Source: Paramecium octaurelia (Eukaryota > Ciliophora > Oligohymenophorea > Peniculida > Parameciidae). From it: a stretch of DNA of 64,000 bases. The stretch spans positions 379,990-443,989 of the forward strand of contig CAJJDP010000073.1 in the NCBI GenBank assembly GCA_905182995.1, read 5' to 3'. Each line of letters starts with the position of its first letter. The stretch's first letter is position 1. The notes below the pieces were generated by a model. It saw only the letters and a program-made list of their open reading frames with translations. It was not told where the DNA came from and did no database searches. The position numbers and the translations under genes are program-made. This document shows, one piece after another, positions 50,689-62,213 of the stretch.

Positions 50689-53265
50689 ATGCAATAGGTC
50701 AAAAGGTTACACAAAGATCTGACAAAGCCAGAGAAGAGTCATAAATACAGATAAATCATAGAAGAATTATCAGAATACTTTCTATTTGGTGATCATTAAT
50801 AAGAAGAGTTGTTTGAGTACTAATAAATATTTATCAAGCTATTTTGCAGAACATAATATATTAAGCTTATTTTACTAGAAACTTAAGTCTGCAAACCATC
50901 AATTAACAATTTTCATTATTGAAAGAATGTCTATGATTATGTAAAATGTTATTTGATTATAGTACTAATCTATAAAACCCACTCAATCTGAATTATGTAT
51001 TAAGTAATCCCGTTTTGCATGATTTCATTAACTTTAATTATAATTTTAGCATTCCAGAAATCGTAGATTATTATGTGAATTTCTTAAAAACTATAGCTAT
51101 CAGAATTAATCGAGACAATTTTTATCTTTATTTCAATTAAAGGTATTGTACCTTCCCATTATTGTGGTAAGCCTAGAAATTTATCAACTACCCTGATTAA
51201 TTGGTTAAGAACACTATTTAAAACATTGTTTTAAGTTTGTCAAAATGTAAATTGTTATAGAGTATTCATTATAGTGTCATCTGAGCCTAAAAGCGAAAAG
51301 CAAACAGAATCAGTTATTTTCTATCAAACTAAAATTATGATTCAATTTAAACATTATCTTACATCCTCCCCATTTATTTAAGTGTACGTCAAATATATCA
51401 TACAAATCTAAAATCTGCTAGAATCCCTAAATCTAGATTCTTAAGATTAATAGGATAAACTTGAGGATATTCTGATGTTTTTTAATGACCTCATTACTGA
51501 ATGTCCTTTTCTATCAACATTTTTAGAGAAATTAATTTTAGATTAATTAATTTAGCCAATCCTAGATTGCCTATTGCTCAATAAAAGCAACACAATTAAA
51601 GTTAGCTATGAAGTAGGCTTATTAACAATATATCTATTTCTCACAAAGCTACCTCTTGTTAATTCAATAATGTCGTATTTTTGTAAGGATCAGATTTATA
51701 TTGATAATGCAATTCAACATCAAAAATTATAGAAGTAATCGCAAATGTGGGTTTATGACACAAAAAACATGGAAGCAGAATTCTAAAGCATATTCTTAAA
51801 AGAGTTTGATGACATTGAAGAGAGAAATAATTAATTTATAGATTATAAGAAAAACAATGAAGTTGAAAATCCCTATAAAAATCATTTTCTGGAACTTTTA
51901 AGAGTAATTATTAATCATCTATTTAATTAGTCAAAACATAATACATTATTGCTTCTATATTTATCAATCTGGTTTGTGGCAAAACAAAATAATTACCAAA
52001 TTCCATCAATACAGATAATCAAGGTAAAATTGTATTTATGAATGTAGCTATTGTAATTAAAGGAGGAGATTGTTTTTTCAAAATAGGTTTTGGAGTTGAT
52101 AATTTTATTGATGATGAATGAGGAGCTAAAAGAAGTAGAATAACTATATGAAGACTTAAAAAATAAACTCATATCCATGATTTCCAATTTAAAAGTGACA
52201 AACAAAAAGTTGAGTGAAGGATTGGCTGCAAATTGGGATATTATTGAACATTTTGATTGGGATAAATTTAAAGATTCTAAACCTGTAATAAAATTTGATG
52301 ATTTGAAACCATACGTTGATAATAGCAAATTGTCTGAATTCAAATATGTGTATTTATGGGTTCTTGTAAAATGTTTAATTAAGAATTCACAAAAGTAGAG
52401 AGTTGAAAACCCTTACAAAATCAATTAGGAAATTGAATTAAATCTAAATTGTGAGTTTATTTAAATAATGGATTCATAACATGTACTTATAGAATATAAA
52501 ATTAGTATTTGATTCTTGATATAGAATCAGGGTATTTGATCTATACTTGTACTCATAGCAATCAGGAATTGGGAACAGTGAAGTTTGTGTAACCTCTAAA
52601 GGCCATTGAGTGTTCATTTTTGAATGACACGTTGATTCTAGAATCTAGCAAACTTTGTATTAATTCATTCAAACCCTATCACATAAAATGTTAAAAAGAT
52701 GTAATACCATCGGTAATCGACAGAATTTACTAAGCATAACAGTCAATGAGTTTATTAATTATTAATAAATTGGAAGCACTTTTATGATGAAAAAACTGAT
52801 TTTGTTAATAAATTGATATAACACAAAAAAACTACATAACTCGATTTTCATAATATTTTCAACGTCGCTCTTACTGATCAATAGATCACACAGCATTCTG
52901 TGGCTTTTTTCTTATGTTTATTATCATAATTTAATTGCTTCCAACTTTCGACCATTACTATCGTATGCAGTTCACCCTATTTGATCTAATCTTTAAAGGT
53001 TATGCCATGACTCTTGGATCCCTTCAGAATTAGAAACCCTCGTTTATCAGTTCTTAAGTTAAGCTTTTTGATTATTGGACTCAGAGCAGTATGTGATGTT
53101 AATTAAGTTTGACTTTAAACTTTTTCCATAATTGTTAATAATTTTTCTCATGGATATAAATTTACCCTTTTAATCATCAAAAAAGATTGTTTTATTACAT
53201 CATATAATCTCCTTACAATAGAAGAAATGTTCAGACCTCTTGAGTTAGCAACTCCTTAGAATTGA
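50689..53265 (+). CDS. CLEC16A: CLEC16A/Ema-like protein with FPL domain
   Basis: Starts MQQVKRLHKDLTKPEKSHKY at 50689. The conserved N-terminal FPL domain is evident: IIEELSEYFLFGDH, LNYVLSNPVLHDFINFNYNF, IVDYYVNFLKTIAIRINRDN, then YCTFPLLWQAQKFINYPDQL, containing the diagnostic Phe-Pro-Leu. Downstream segments include EYKIKSGYLIYTCTHSNQEL, after a 20-nt intron near 52510. The frame probably ends EEMFRPLELATPQN at TGA 53263-53265, although an alternative stop at 52785-52787 exists. Several introns between 50870 and 53200 are not placed. CLEC16A acts in endolysosomal trafficking and mitophagy. Confidence 0.8.
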
Positions 53266-53315
53266 ATATTAAAATTAAATCAAAGAAACGAATACATAAA
53301 ATCACTCAAAGTTCT

Positions 53316-53549
53316 TCACAATAATATGCAGCATTCATCAGCAACTTCTATGTCGTTCTAAGGCAAATTGAATTGTTTGTAGCATTCGACAAAAATTATG
53401 TTATGAACGGATTTCCCAGCCATCACCTCATCACAAAAAGTGATCTTGTGTGCCTTCTTCCCCTTTACGATTGGACAACCAGTTTTATCGAAACGAATCA
53501 CTTTCTCTATTTTTATTTCCTCTTCCTTCAAACTTTCATTCTTATCCAT
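53316..53549 (-). CDS. small hypothetical protein, 77 aa
   Basis: An intron-free frame from MDKNESLKEEEIKIEKVIRF at 53549 to the TGA complementary to 53316-53318. It is hydrophilic, with a central KKAHKITFCDEVMAGKSVHN and a cysteine pair near the C-terminus (DECCILL). The composition is codon-like and the gene has its own start between two larger genes. Function unknown. Confidence 0.6.
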
Positions 53550-53755
53550 TTATTTAGTATTTTATCATTATAAATTAAATTCATTAGTCAAACCTTTAAT
53601 AATTTTGATATTTAGTAGTAAAATGTTGCAATAACATTCAGATTAACTTTAATATATTATTTATGTGGTTTAATCGAACAAATACTAGCTCTTTACTCTA
53701 ATTTTTAATAAATATTTTGACAATATTTATTAGAGATTATAATTTTTGTTTTAAC

Positions 53756-54436
53756 ATGTTATTTATATTTTTATAAGTTTGTGTCGTTTTTGCAAGAATT
53801 CCGTTTTCAGAAATTGCCAAACATAAGCATCACATACCTTGTAATCAACTGTAGGATGCAAAAGAATATTTGGACATGATAGAACATAAGGATTAATTGA
53901 TTGAAGACTCAAAAATATTGGAATCTTACATAGGAAGAACAACTAAATTTGAAAATAGGGATCTCACCATGTAGGATTTAGAAGGCATCAGTTAATTGTT
54001 GGAATATTATGATAATACTGAAGATTTGGAAAGAAGAGACTAATTACTATAGGAATTATACAATTAAATCGCCGCAATGAAGAGTTCCATAGATTACGAT
54101 CTCGAACAAATTGACGATTCCCAATATGATCGTATTAGTGATTTAGTAAATAATTCTGAATGCGACGACGTCACAATTATAGGGTCATTTCAACCACTGT
54201 TTAAATAGGAAGAAAAACCAAAGAAGGAAAAAGTTTAAGAAAGGATTAGACTCTCAAATAATTCAAAAACAATAAAATTGCCAAGAAGGAGAAAACACGC
54301 AAAAAAGTATGTGATCACCAAAAAGCCTTATGAGTGGGATAAAGATATTAAAAACTATGATGAAATCCCTATTCCCAATTATAATGATTACCCCCATATG
54401 GATGGAGATGATGAAATTGACTGCTTTTTTGATTGA
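53756..54436 (+). CDS. secreted or lumenal hypothetical protein, 226 aa
   Basis: ATG 53756 to TGA 54434-54436, intron-free, 227 codons. The N-terminus MLFIFLQVCVVFARIPF is a likely signal peptide. The mature part has helical, acidic segments (LQDAKEYLDMIEHKDQLI, LEQIDDSQYDRISDLVNN), a basic stretch (KLPRRRKHAKKYVITKK) that could be a processing site, and an acidic end (YPHMDGDDEIDCFFD). The alternating helical/charged layout recalls secretory-granule (trichocyst) proteins, but no diagnostic motif is seen. Confidence 0.68.
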
Positions 54437-54713
54437 AACAATTATTCAAATTGTTTATATGAATCCAAAATTTACTTTTCAATATTTTTTCTTAATTCTA
54501 GTCTTATAGTAATTAATGATATGTTTTTGATTGGTTACTTTAATAGAAATAGTGTTATCGATATTTTTTTCAATTAGTTCAGCAATAGAATAAAACGTAT
54601 AAGACAAAAAACAGTTGCATTTCTAAACAACACTGGAAGTACAGTTCTCTTACAATTTCTGGTAAAACTGAAGATTGAGGGATATTAATAATGTATTTAT
54701 TTTTATGCAAATT

Positions 54714-54885
54714 TCATTCGCATCTGATTGGAATTAAATCGAAATGAAATTCCAGATCTTCTTCAAATTCAACTTCACTGTCTCCCCAATCAACTTGGGG
54801 ATCTTCAAACAGACCTAACTTTTCAAAATTATCTACTTTTTTTATTTTAGTTATCCTATTCCTTTGATGGGTATATATTATTCAT
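54714..54885 (-). CDS. very small acidic protein, 49 aa
   Basis: Starts MNNIYPSKEQDNQNKK at 54885; a 22-nt GT...AG intron restores the frame to LFEDPQVDWGDSEVEFEEDL and a TGA complementary to 54714-54716, giving 50 codons. The C-terminal half is strongly acidic and codon-like. It may be a real microprotein or the remnant of a longer gene. Confidence 0.45.
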
Positions 54886-55134
54886 AATAATTGTAGAAAT
54901 TAATGCTGAGTTATTTTACGAACTAAATTAGGCTTTCTATATTCCTATGACTATAAAACTTGTTTTTAATAAATTGAAAATAGAATTTATCCAATGACTT
55001 TAATATTTACCATTATCAATAAATATAAACTTCTGTGAGTTTATATTCTATTCTAAATTATTATCAAGTGCAATTACAAACACTTAAAATTTATTGATAA
55101 AACTTTGTTAATATAAAATATTTGAATTTTTGAA

Positions 55135-56109
55135 ATGAGTTCTGATCTTTAAAATTAATATGAAAATTTTAAGAAAACAATGAAGAAAGCTGAATACAAG
55201 GAATAGTTCACTTTTGATTATGTCTAGGATAATAACCCAACCTTTTTCTTGAGAATACTCCACTACATATTAATTGAATACAATTCAGGCTTTTATAAAT
55301 GTACCTATTGATTTAGATTTTTGTTAGCCTTATTAGATAAAGAGTATGAGCTCTAATCCAAAAATGATTTAAGATTCACAGAACAAGTATTCAAAATGCT
55401 ACAATTCGAATTCAACTACAAATCGTCAATAAATATAGCCTAATTTCTTTCAGAACAATACTTAGAGCACAAATTCATCTTAATAAATGATATTTTTAAT
55501 GAAGTGCTGCAGAGAACAAAAAAGGACAAGAAAGTCAATCTATTTAAGGGCTAAGAAAATAGTTCGCACTTATAAAACACATAAAAATCACAAGAGTCCA
55601 ATAATAAATAGAAAACTCAAGTGTTTGTACAAAGAGAGATTTTCTAAACTGAAGATGACGAGGAAGACATTGAATAACCAAAAAGACCAGAACCTTATAA
55701 GATTACTTAATAAAATGAATTAGTTCAAAAAATGTCTTCTTACAATTAAGAATAATACGAAGAATTAGACTAATAATGCAACTACACACTGCAACTTTAA
55801 CAATAGCCATCTCCTCCTCAATCCAACTAAAAGAATGAATATTAAAATGAAATTTAATTCTTGTAGGCATTCAGACAACAAATTAATTAAGTCTCATAAA
55901 TCTATCCTATTTAACCAAATAATTACATTCAATAAAATGGTGTAACTCATCAAGATCTCCAAAAGTTGATGTAAGTGATTTTATTAAGTAATGATAACAT
56001 TAAAACAATTATGCAAAAATTCTCAGAATTACAAACAACAGTAAATATAGCTTTAGCTAACTTTGATCAAAGATTGACCAGGTTGGAATTAAAAATTCGT
56101 GATTAATGA
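55135..56109 (+). CDS. CEP44: CEP44-like centrosomal/basal-body protein, 315 aa
   Basis: ATG 55135; one 27-nt intron near 55301 leaves 316 codons to TGA 56107-56109. The N-terminal 120 residues match the CEP44 domain: YENFKKTMKKAEYKEQFTFD, NPTFFLRILHYILIEYNS, then SKNDLRFTEQVFKMLQFEF and a helix typical of the family. The rest is Gln/Glu/Asn-rich and disordered, ending in a short coiled coil (LANFDQRLTRLELKIRD). CEP44 binds microtubules and supports centriole-to-centrosome conversion in animals; a basal-body role is inferred. Confidence 0.82.
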
Positions 56110-56154
56110 ATTTATTATAGTTTTCATTATTTATCAATATAATCATGTGCTTTA

Positions 56155-56451
56155 TCATTATATTTAAAGAAAGTAGAGTATTTGTATTATTGTTTGGATT
56201 CGTATTTTATTTTTTATCTTTTAATTAAAAGTTATAATCAAAGTCATAGATTAAAACAATTCATTTGAAAAAATATCTGTAAAATAGATAATAAAGGTAG
56301 CTAACTAAATAACTTATTGCTAGACACTGTTAAATTTTGATTAAAATATTATACTTACTAAAATAAGCAAAAATTCTAATCCTATTAAACCACTGGATAA
56401 CAATTCCCAAATCAGTTTTTGTGCGAAGTCTTTTGTAATACTCCTATTCAT
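56155..56451 (-). CDS. small membrane-segment protein, uncertain
   Basis: A frame from MNRSITKDFAQKLIWELLSS at 56451 includes a hydrophobic helix (SSGLIGLEFLLILV). A possible 32-nt intron near 56340 would shift the reading; unspliced, the frame has 98 codons and ends at the TGA complementary to 56155-56157. Composition is low-complexity, so reality is unsure. Confidence 0.35.
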
Positions 56452-56576
56452 TTTAAGGGAAATAAAGAAGTTACTTCTTATTATTCATTGAGGTTATCAA
56501 CTCACCTGATGATATACATAATTAATTATAATTAAATTTCTTATTTATAGATGTTGTAATATATTTATTTTATAGA

Positions 56577-56975
56577 TCATTTTATACCCAAATGCTCTCC
56601 AACTATTTCTGCAAATTGCTTTTTTGTTACTTTTTCTGGAAAAATAGATTCATCCTTTAATTGATATTGGGAAGCTGCCATAACTTTAAAGGCATCTATT
56701 GCTTGCTTTTTTGAAATCCATCCGTCTTATTTCAAATCAAATAGCTATTAATAATAATGCTTAAATCAAATTACTGTAAAAATGTTATCAATTTCTTCTG
56801 GTTTGAATAATCCTGTTTTGAAACCGAATTTTTATTTTAACTGCAATTACTCAATCAAAAACTTTTTTATGTCTGCGGGTTACTCATATGAAATGGCTGT
56901 TGTCAAGTCTTCAAACAATTCGATTATTCTATGCTATCTAATATATAAATCAGCCTTTTCAATTCTATAATTCAT
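56577..56975 (-). CDS. EFCAB10: EFCAB10-like protein with RIIa-type docking helix, 122 aa
   Basis: Starts MNYRIEKADLYIRQHRIIEL at 56975. One 30-nt intron near 56760 leaves 123 codons to the TGA complementary to 56577-56579. The N-terminal helix pair (HRIIELFEDLTTAISYEQPA, then DIKKFLIEQL) matches the RIIa/Dpy-30-like dimerisation-docking fold of axonemal proteins. The C-terminal half has one EF-hand-like loop (FDLKQDGWISKKQAI) that lacks several calcium ligands. The combination is that of EFCAB10, found in ciliated species. A ciliary role is inferred. Confidence 0.75.
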
Positions 56976-57284
56976 TATAATAATTATTAAATATTCACTA
57001 TAAAAAATAACTATTTCTTCCTTTTTACATAACTCATACCTGAAGGCATGTAGAATAATAATAATTTTTTTTAATTTTGAAATTATGAATCTATTTAACT
57101 AGATTTTTTGAAACAAACAATAAACCAAATATAAATTCACTGTTTAATAAGTATAATTATATTTCTTGTTAAAATAACTAATAAACATAGAATTATTTTA
57201 TATTAACAATATAGTAAAATTTACTTATAATGGCAAACCTATTGTGTCTTTAAGTTCAATTTAATCAATAAATTTAATTATTAA
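56976..57284. other. intergenic, AT-rich
   Basis: Spacer of about 310 bases between same-strand genes, with A/T runs only. It presumably carries the EFCAB10-like promoter. Nothing else supported. Confidence 0.5.
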
Positions 57285-58141
57285 TCAATTAGATAACCAT
57301 CTTCTGTGATCTTTTGGAAAATGATGCTATTTCCAAATATATTCCTTCTATTTTTTGTGTTTTTCATTAATCCTTTGATGAAATCTTTGAGAAGATTAAT
57401 CTCTGTTGCTGAAGATGTCCTTTACATTGTTTTCCATTTCATCTTTCGATAGCACTGGCAAAGCTTCTATTTACATTGTCTAACCATCCTTAAATTTGCT
57501 GTAGTTGATTTTTATTTGTTGTTTAAGTTTTTCATCCTCCTGTAATTTTTAGTCATACCTTCTCTATAATTATAATAGTTTGCCTTCTGCATTAACAATG
57601 GACATTAATTTTGTTTCCCTATCAGTATCTTCAATAATAGAACTAAATTGAGATAAATCAGTAGGCATATGATTAAATTGTTATAATTTCTCTTTGGCTT
57701 CTAATCTTTTTAGTTCATTTAACAGCTACCTTTTTCGCTTGGTCATCAAATCTAAGAATGAAACCTCAAATAATTACTTTTGTCATCGAGTATCCTAGTT
57801 ACATATCTTTCTAGTTACTAATTTAGGTAATCATTTTAGGTTTTCATTTATAGATCCTCTCTGATTTGTACCTTCAATTATTCCTTGCATTTGGGTCCAA
57901 ACAAAGAAAGATTGGCTATTTTTGAGAGGTTTAGCAGAGCTTGATCAGAGAGGCTTTTTTAATATAAGGGATTCTCATTTTTCTCAATATCTGCAAAAAG
58001 TGAAGAAGTTATCATATTATTTTTGATTTCAGGAAATGTGGTTTTAATAATATGCTTGCTTGACGATGGAGTTTTGTTAACCTCCTTTTTCAAGTCTAAT
58101 CTCATGGTATCACCTAATTCTGTAATCAAGAGTCTATTCAT
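57285..58141 (-). CDS. coiled-coil protein, 276 aa
   Basis: Starts MNRLLITELGDTMRLDLKKE at 58141; one 26-nt intron near 57790 leaves 277 codons to the TGA complementary to 57285-57287. Residues about 125-215 are strongly coiled coil (KRQLLNELKRLEAKEKLQQF, LLQLQRRYDQKLQEDEKL). The C-terminus is basic (KEYIWKQHHFPKDHRRWL). No family recognised. It starts only 22 bases after the previous gene's stop on the same strand. Confidence 0.72.
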
Positions 58142-58163
58142 TAATATTTATTTATAATTTAAT

Positions 58164-58881
58164 TCAATCAGAATAATCTTACTTTCTAAGTCTTCCACAA
58201 GTACTCCTTCTCTTTTGAGCAATCTCCTTTTTTGTTATGCTGAAGCTTTAGATATCAATGATACTGTTAGAATTGGAGAATCTGGCTTCGCTCATATCTA
58301 AATTCTATTCTATCAAAACCTGAGATCTTCTCTATATCTTTCCTTAGGGTCTTTGTTCAAGAATTTTTGATTATTCCTTCTCTTAGCCTTGCGTAGGATT
58401 GATGGTTTTGGAACAATCTTTTAACGCTAAAGTGATATTGGATAAAGTTTGATCGTTTTGATATAAAAGCATTAGTTATTTGAGCAACTAACTTTTTCTC
58501 TTGGAATATTGTCCTCAACATAATAAAAATACTATTCATACTGCTTTCATCGAAACCTTTGGATTCTTTGAGCTATTATTGGATGGCATAGGAGGTGTTT
58601 ATTTTGGGGAGAACGCAATACTCAAATAAAATCTTCTTGTTTGGTTGTTGGGGTTCATCAGGTTTTTCCAATTTGTTGAGGGAACCATTGTCATTTGAGA
58701 AGATTTCTTGTTGAGCAGGGTGTGGGTGGTTGTTCTTTTTGATGAGAGCGATAGTTTTGTTAGCGTTGATGTATGGGAATCTTTTGTTTTTGATGAAATT
58801 ATAGAAATGAGAATTGCGTATGTTTAATTTCGGATCTTTTTGAATTGCATTAGTTAGTTATGAATTAGTTTTAGGATTCAT
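58164..58881 (-). CDS. basic hypothetical protein, 229 aa
   Basis: Starts MNPKTNSQLTNAIQKDPKLN at 58881. Removing a 28-nt intron (GTATGAATAG...GTTGAG) near 58560 opens a single frame of 230 codons to the TGA complementary to 58164-58166; unspliced, the frame would stop at 58357. The protein is Lys/Asn/Gln-rich, with segments such as KKILFEYCVLPKINTSYAIQ and QYSKRKSQLLKQLMLLYQND, and a basic C-terminus. Function unknown. Confidence 0.65.
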
Positions 58882-59127
58882 TAAATATTTGATATATATT
58901 AAATTTTAGGTTATTTAAATTCGAAATATTCTATGAAAAAATTTCATTTATAAATTTGAATGAGTATGTTGGAGGGACAGTAATTGTTGAATATTTGAAT
59001 ATTAAATTAAAAGTGATCAATGGATCATTAGAATATGAAAATAGAAGATATTTTAACGACCACGTCATTTAGTTTATATTCTTAAAATATAAAGAGTTTT
59101 CTAGAATAATATTTTTATCATACGTTG

Positions 59128-60369
59128 ATGAAAGCAATATTCTTTGCATTACTAATTGCTCTGTCTTTAGCCAACTTCTCAGGAACAGATGTCCATGAAC
59201 TTACTTAAGATGATTTCAATTCAAAAGTGCAGGATTAGAAAACCTTCTGGGTCATAGTGGAATATTCTAATTTGAGCTCAGAACAAAGAACCCAAGTCGT
59301 ATTGGCTGCTGAAGCCCTCAAGGGAATGATTAATGTCGGAGCCCTTTCAAATGGAGCTAGCACAATCTTAAGAGTTTATTCAAATGGATAAGCAATCGAA
59401 TATCCAGGAGAGTGGGAAGCCTAAGAAATTGTCAATTTTGCTTTTGATTAAGTCAGAGATGTATAATGAAGTTGTAATCACCCTTAGTTTGCCTTCAAGA
59501 GAGTCGGTAAAGTGCCAAAGAAATAAGGAGAGAAGACCCCAGAACCATAGATAGATGAAAGTGATGTTATCGTATTGACAGACGACAATCTTGATGAAAC
59601 CATTCTCAATAGTAAAGAAGCTTGGTTTGTCGAGTTTTATGCTCCTTGGTGTGGTCATTGGTATCGAATCTAAATTTAATGATTTTAGTAAGAAATTGGC
59701 ACCAGAATGGGCTAAATTGGCAACAGCTCTCAAAGGTGAAGTAAAAGTAGCCAAGATCGATGCCAGTGTCGAAGGATCAAAGGCTAAGGGCAAATATAAG
59801 GTGGAGGGATTCCCAACCATTAGATTCTTTGGAGCAGGAGAGAAAGTAGATGGTGATTTTGAAAGTTTCGATGGAGCCAGAGACTACAATACTCTTCTCA
59901 GTTATGCTCGAGAAACTAATAGAAAATTAAAGCCTCTCTTCTTTGAACAATTGGTCAACTAACAATAATTCACAGACAACTGTTTGAAATCCACTGGCTT
60001 ATGTGTTCTATTATTTGTTCCACACATCTATGATTGCGATTAGGAATGCAGAGATGCATATTTGAATACCTATAAGGAGACTGTGAAACCATTGAAATCC
60101 AAGCCCTTGGTTCACTTCTGGTCTTAAGCAGGAGATCAATATGAATTGGAAGAACAATTTGGATTGTCAGGAGCTGGGTATATATTATTATGATTATTAA
60201 TAGTTATCCTTCGGTTTTGGCTTTGAGTCCAAAGAAACAATTGTTTTCCAAGATGAGAGGTTCTTTGACTTCAGCAAATGTAGATAGATTCTTGAACAAC
60301 CTTTTAAATGGTAAGGAATAAGTTTCCAGATTCGGAACAATTGTACCTATAGAAGAAGTTAAAAATTGA
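59128..60369 (+). CDS. protein disulfide isomerase, PDIA6/P5-like, with degenerate first domain, 386 aa
   Basis: ATG 59128 starts a signal peptide ([17 protein letters not shown]). Introns at 59461-59487, 59661-59688 and 60178-60203 leave 387 codons to TGA 60367-60369. The N-terminal thioredoxin fold (DVHELTQDDFNSKV...[13 protein letters not shown]) has no CxxC. The second, [20 protein letters not shown], carries the CGHC active site near residue 165; its intron splits the active-site cysteine codon. The third region is non-catalytic ([19 protein letters not shown]). The C-terminus is EEVKN rather than a KDEL-type signal. It forms and rearranges disulfides in the ER. Confidence 0.92.
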
Positions 60370-60397
60370 TATATATAATAATTTTAAATGTACAAAT

Positions 60398-62092
60398 TCA
60401 TAAAGCTTCTTTTCTTATTGTTATTGTTTTTTTTGGAGGTCCTTATAACAAATCATTATCATTTCCGACAGATGCTTCTGAAGACAACGTATCATTATCA
60501 CTCATCACATCATCTGAGGTGTCATCATTTAAGGGTTTAGTCAACTGTTGTCCCTCATCTTAAGGTAGTTATTATCCGGTAGAACAAGTTCTGCAACAAT
60601 CACTCCAGCCCTTGTATCCATCCCCAAAGAAGAAGAACAATGTTGCTGCAATCAATTACCACAATCCTAAGCAAATCATAGCTCCTCTGAAGGCTTCCCT
60701 TTCTTAATCGATCAACTCTTGAGGTGGTGAGCCAGAGAGGTTAACATTACCACCAAATCCGTCATACACTGATCCTCCCAACAATGGTCCTACTAATGAA
60801 CCACAACCCATTGACATGATAAATAAGGCCGATGCCATATCAGTTAAGTTATTTCTAATATATAAATATCAAATATACTTGAATTATGGATCGGTCACAA
60901 CCGGAGCTAAAAATTCACTGATTTATGGAATGCTGGGAATCATAGAAAATGATTGTGAAACACCCACCAATATCAATCCAATAATAACACTTGCTAGTGT
61001 ATTGCCTTCTCCCCAAAACGGAGCTTCCAACATGTTTCCACTAAAGCATACTACTAAGGCCAAAGACATCATGAAAGTCTTCTTAACATATTTTCCGATT
61101 TTGGGGATAATGTTAACCATACCAATATAGAAAATAGCTGGAATTGTTAGGATGAAGGCAGCAACATTTTCAGAAAGTCCGAAGGATTACATGTGATTTA
61201 CAAAGAATGGATTAAAGTAAGTATAACCTGCAGTGATGGACATGACATTCATTATTGTTACTATAACCTTGATCGAAGTAAATGCTTTTCCAATGGGGAG
61301 CTTCTTCTTCTTCTCAAAACTCTTCATGGTACTGTCAGGTGGTAATTGTGTATATGTTGGAACTTCGGCACAAAGGAAAAATATGGCAATCACGAAGAAT
61401 GGAATGGAATAACCGAATGCATAGTTCAAAACACTGCCAATCATAGGACCAAACAATAATCCCAATCTATATAGTTTTATAAAATATCTTTACGCTGTCA
61501 TAGTTTCCATAATTGCCAATTTTTTCTAAAATTCCCCTGGCCAAAATATTGGAACGTAAGCGAATGTCACAGTTGAATAGACAGATCTACTCATGCCTTG
61601 GAAAAATCGGGATATGAGGGACATTGAAAAGAATAAGGCCTTATTGTCAGTCATGAAATTGAGGCATCCGAATAGGATTTAAACTGATGATTGTACCACC
61701 AAAGCTATCATTAGGCATTTCTTTCGACCTAAATTTATTCAAATGCAATACCCCAAACTTAAATAAAACTTCCTATTACGAAACTAAAAAGGATTGAGCC
61801 CAAAGGGTTGATACTAAACACCAATCCGATTTGTGAATATGACAGACCCGCTTTATCTGCAGCCAACCCAGGATAAAATGGAGCGATTTGTGAAATTCCC
61901 ACATTGATTACAAAATTAGTGATGCAAAATGTCATCAACCTAGGATCGACACATTTACTAAAGGATTCTTATAAATGATTCATACCCTTCATATTTGGAA
62001 CTGTTATAGGCCGATTCCTTCTTGCCTTCAGGCTCCAAAACTGAAAATGGCTGCATTAAGGGTTTTTAATCTCCTTATTAGTCAGATGACAT
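60398..62092 (-). CDS. MFS transporter, SLC18-like family
   Basis: Starts MSSDQQGDQKPLMQPFSVLE at 62092. A 28-nt intron near 61980 joins to FCITNFVINVGISQIAPFYP and GLSYSQIGLVFSINPLGSIL, two of about twelve helices. The cytosolic loop after helix 2 and the GLGLLFGPMIGSVLNYAFGY segment match the vesicular-amine-transporter-like/SLC18B1 group. A central loop is Lys-rich (KSFEKKKKLPIGKAF). The C-terminal tail is acidic, ending at the TGA complementary to 60398-60400. Substrate unknown; proton-coupled export is usual for the group. Several introns are not all placed. It lies 28 bases from the convergent PDI stop. Confidence 0.83.
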
Positions 62093-62213
62093 AGATATTA
62101 ATTTGTTAAAATTTATGAATATCGCAATCGCACTTATACTAAAAGAATTTCATAAAATCTTATCTCTATTTCTTTATTGTATATTATAATTCATTTTCAC
62201 AACTCAATGTCTT

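Noticed and set aside
58164..58300. Tiny gene starting MSEARFSNSNSII
   Set aside because: It is the in-frame 3' part of the 58164-58881 gene once its 28-nt intron is removed.
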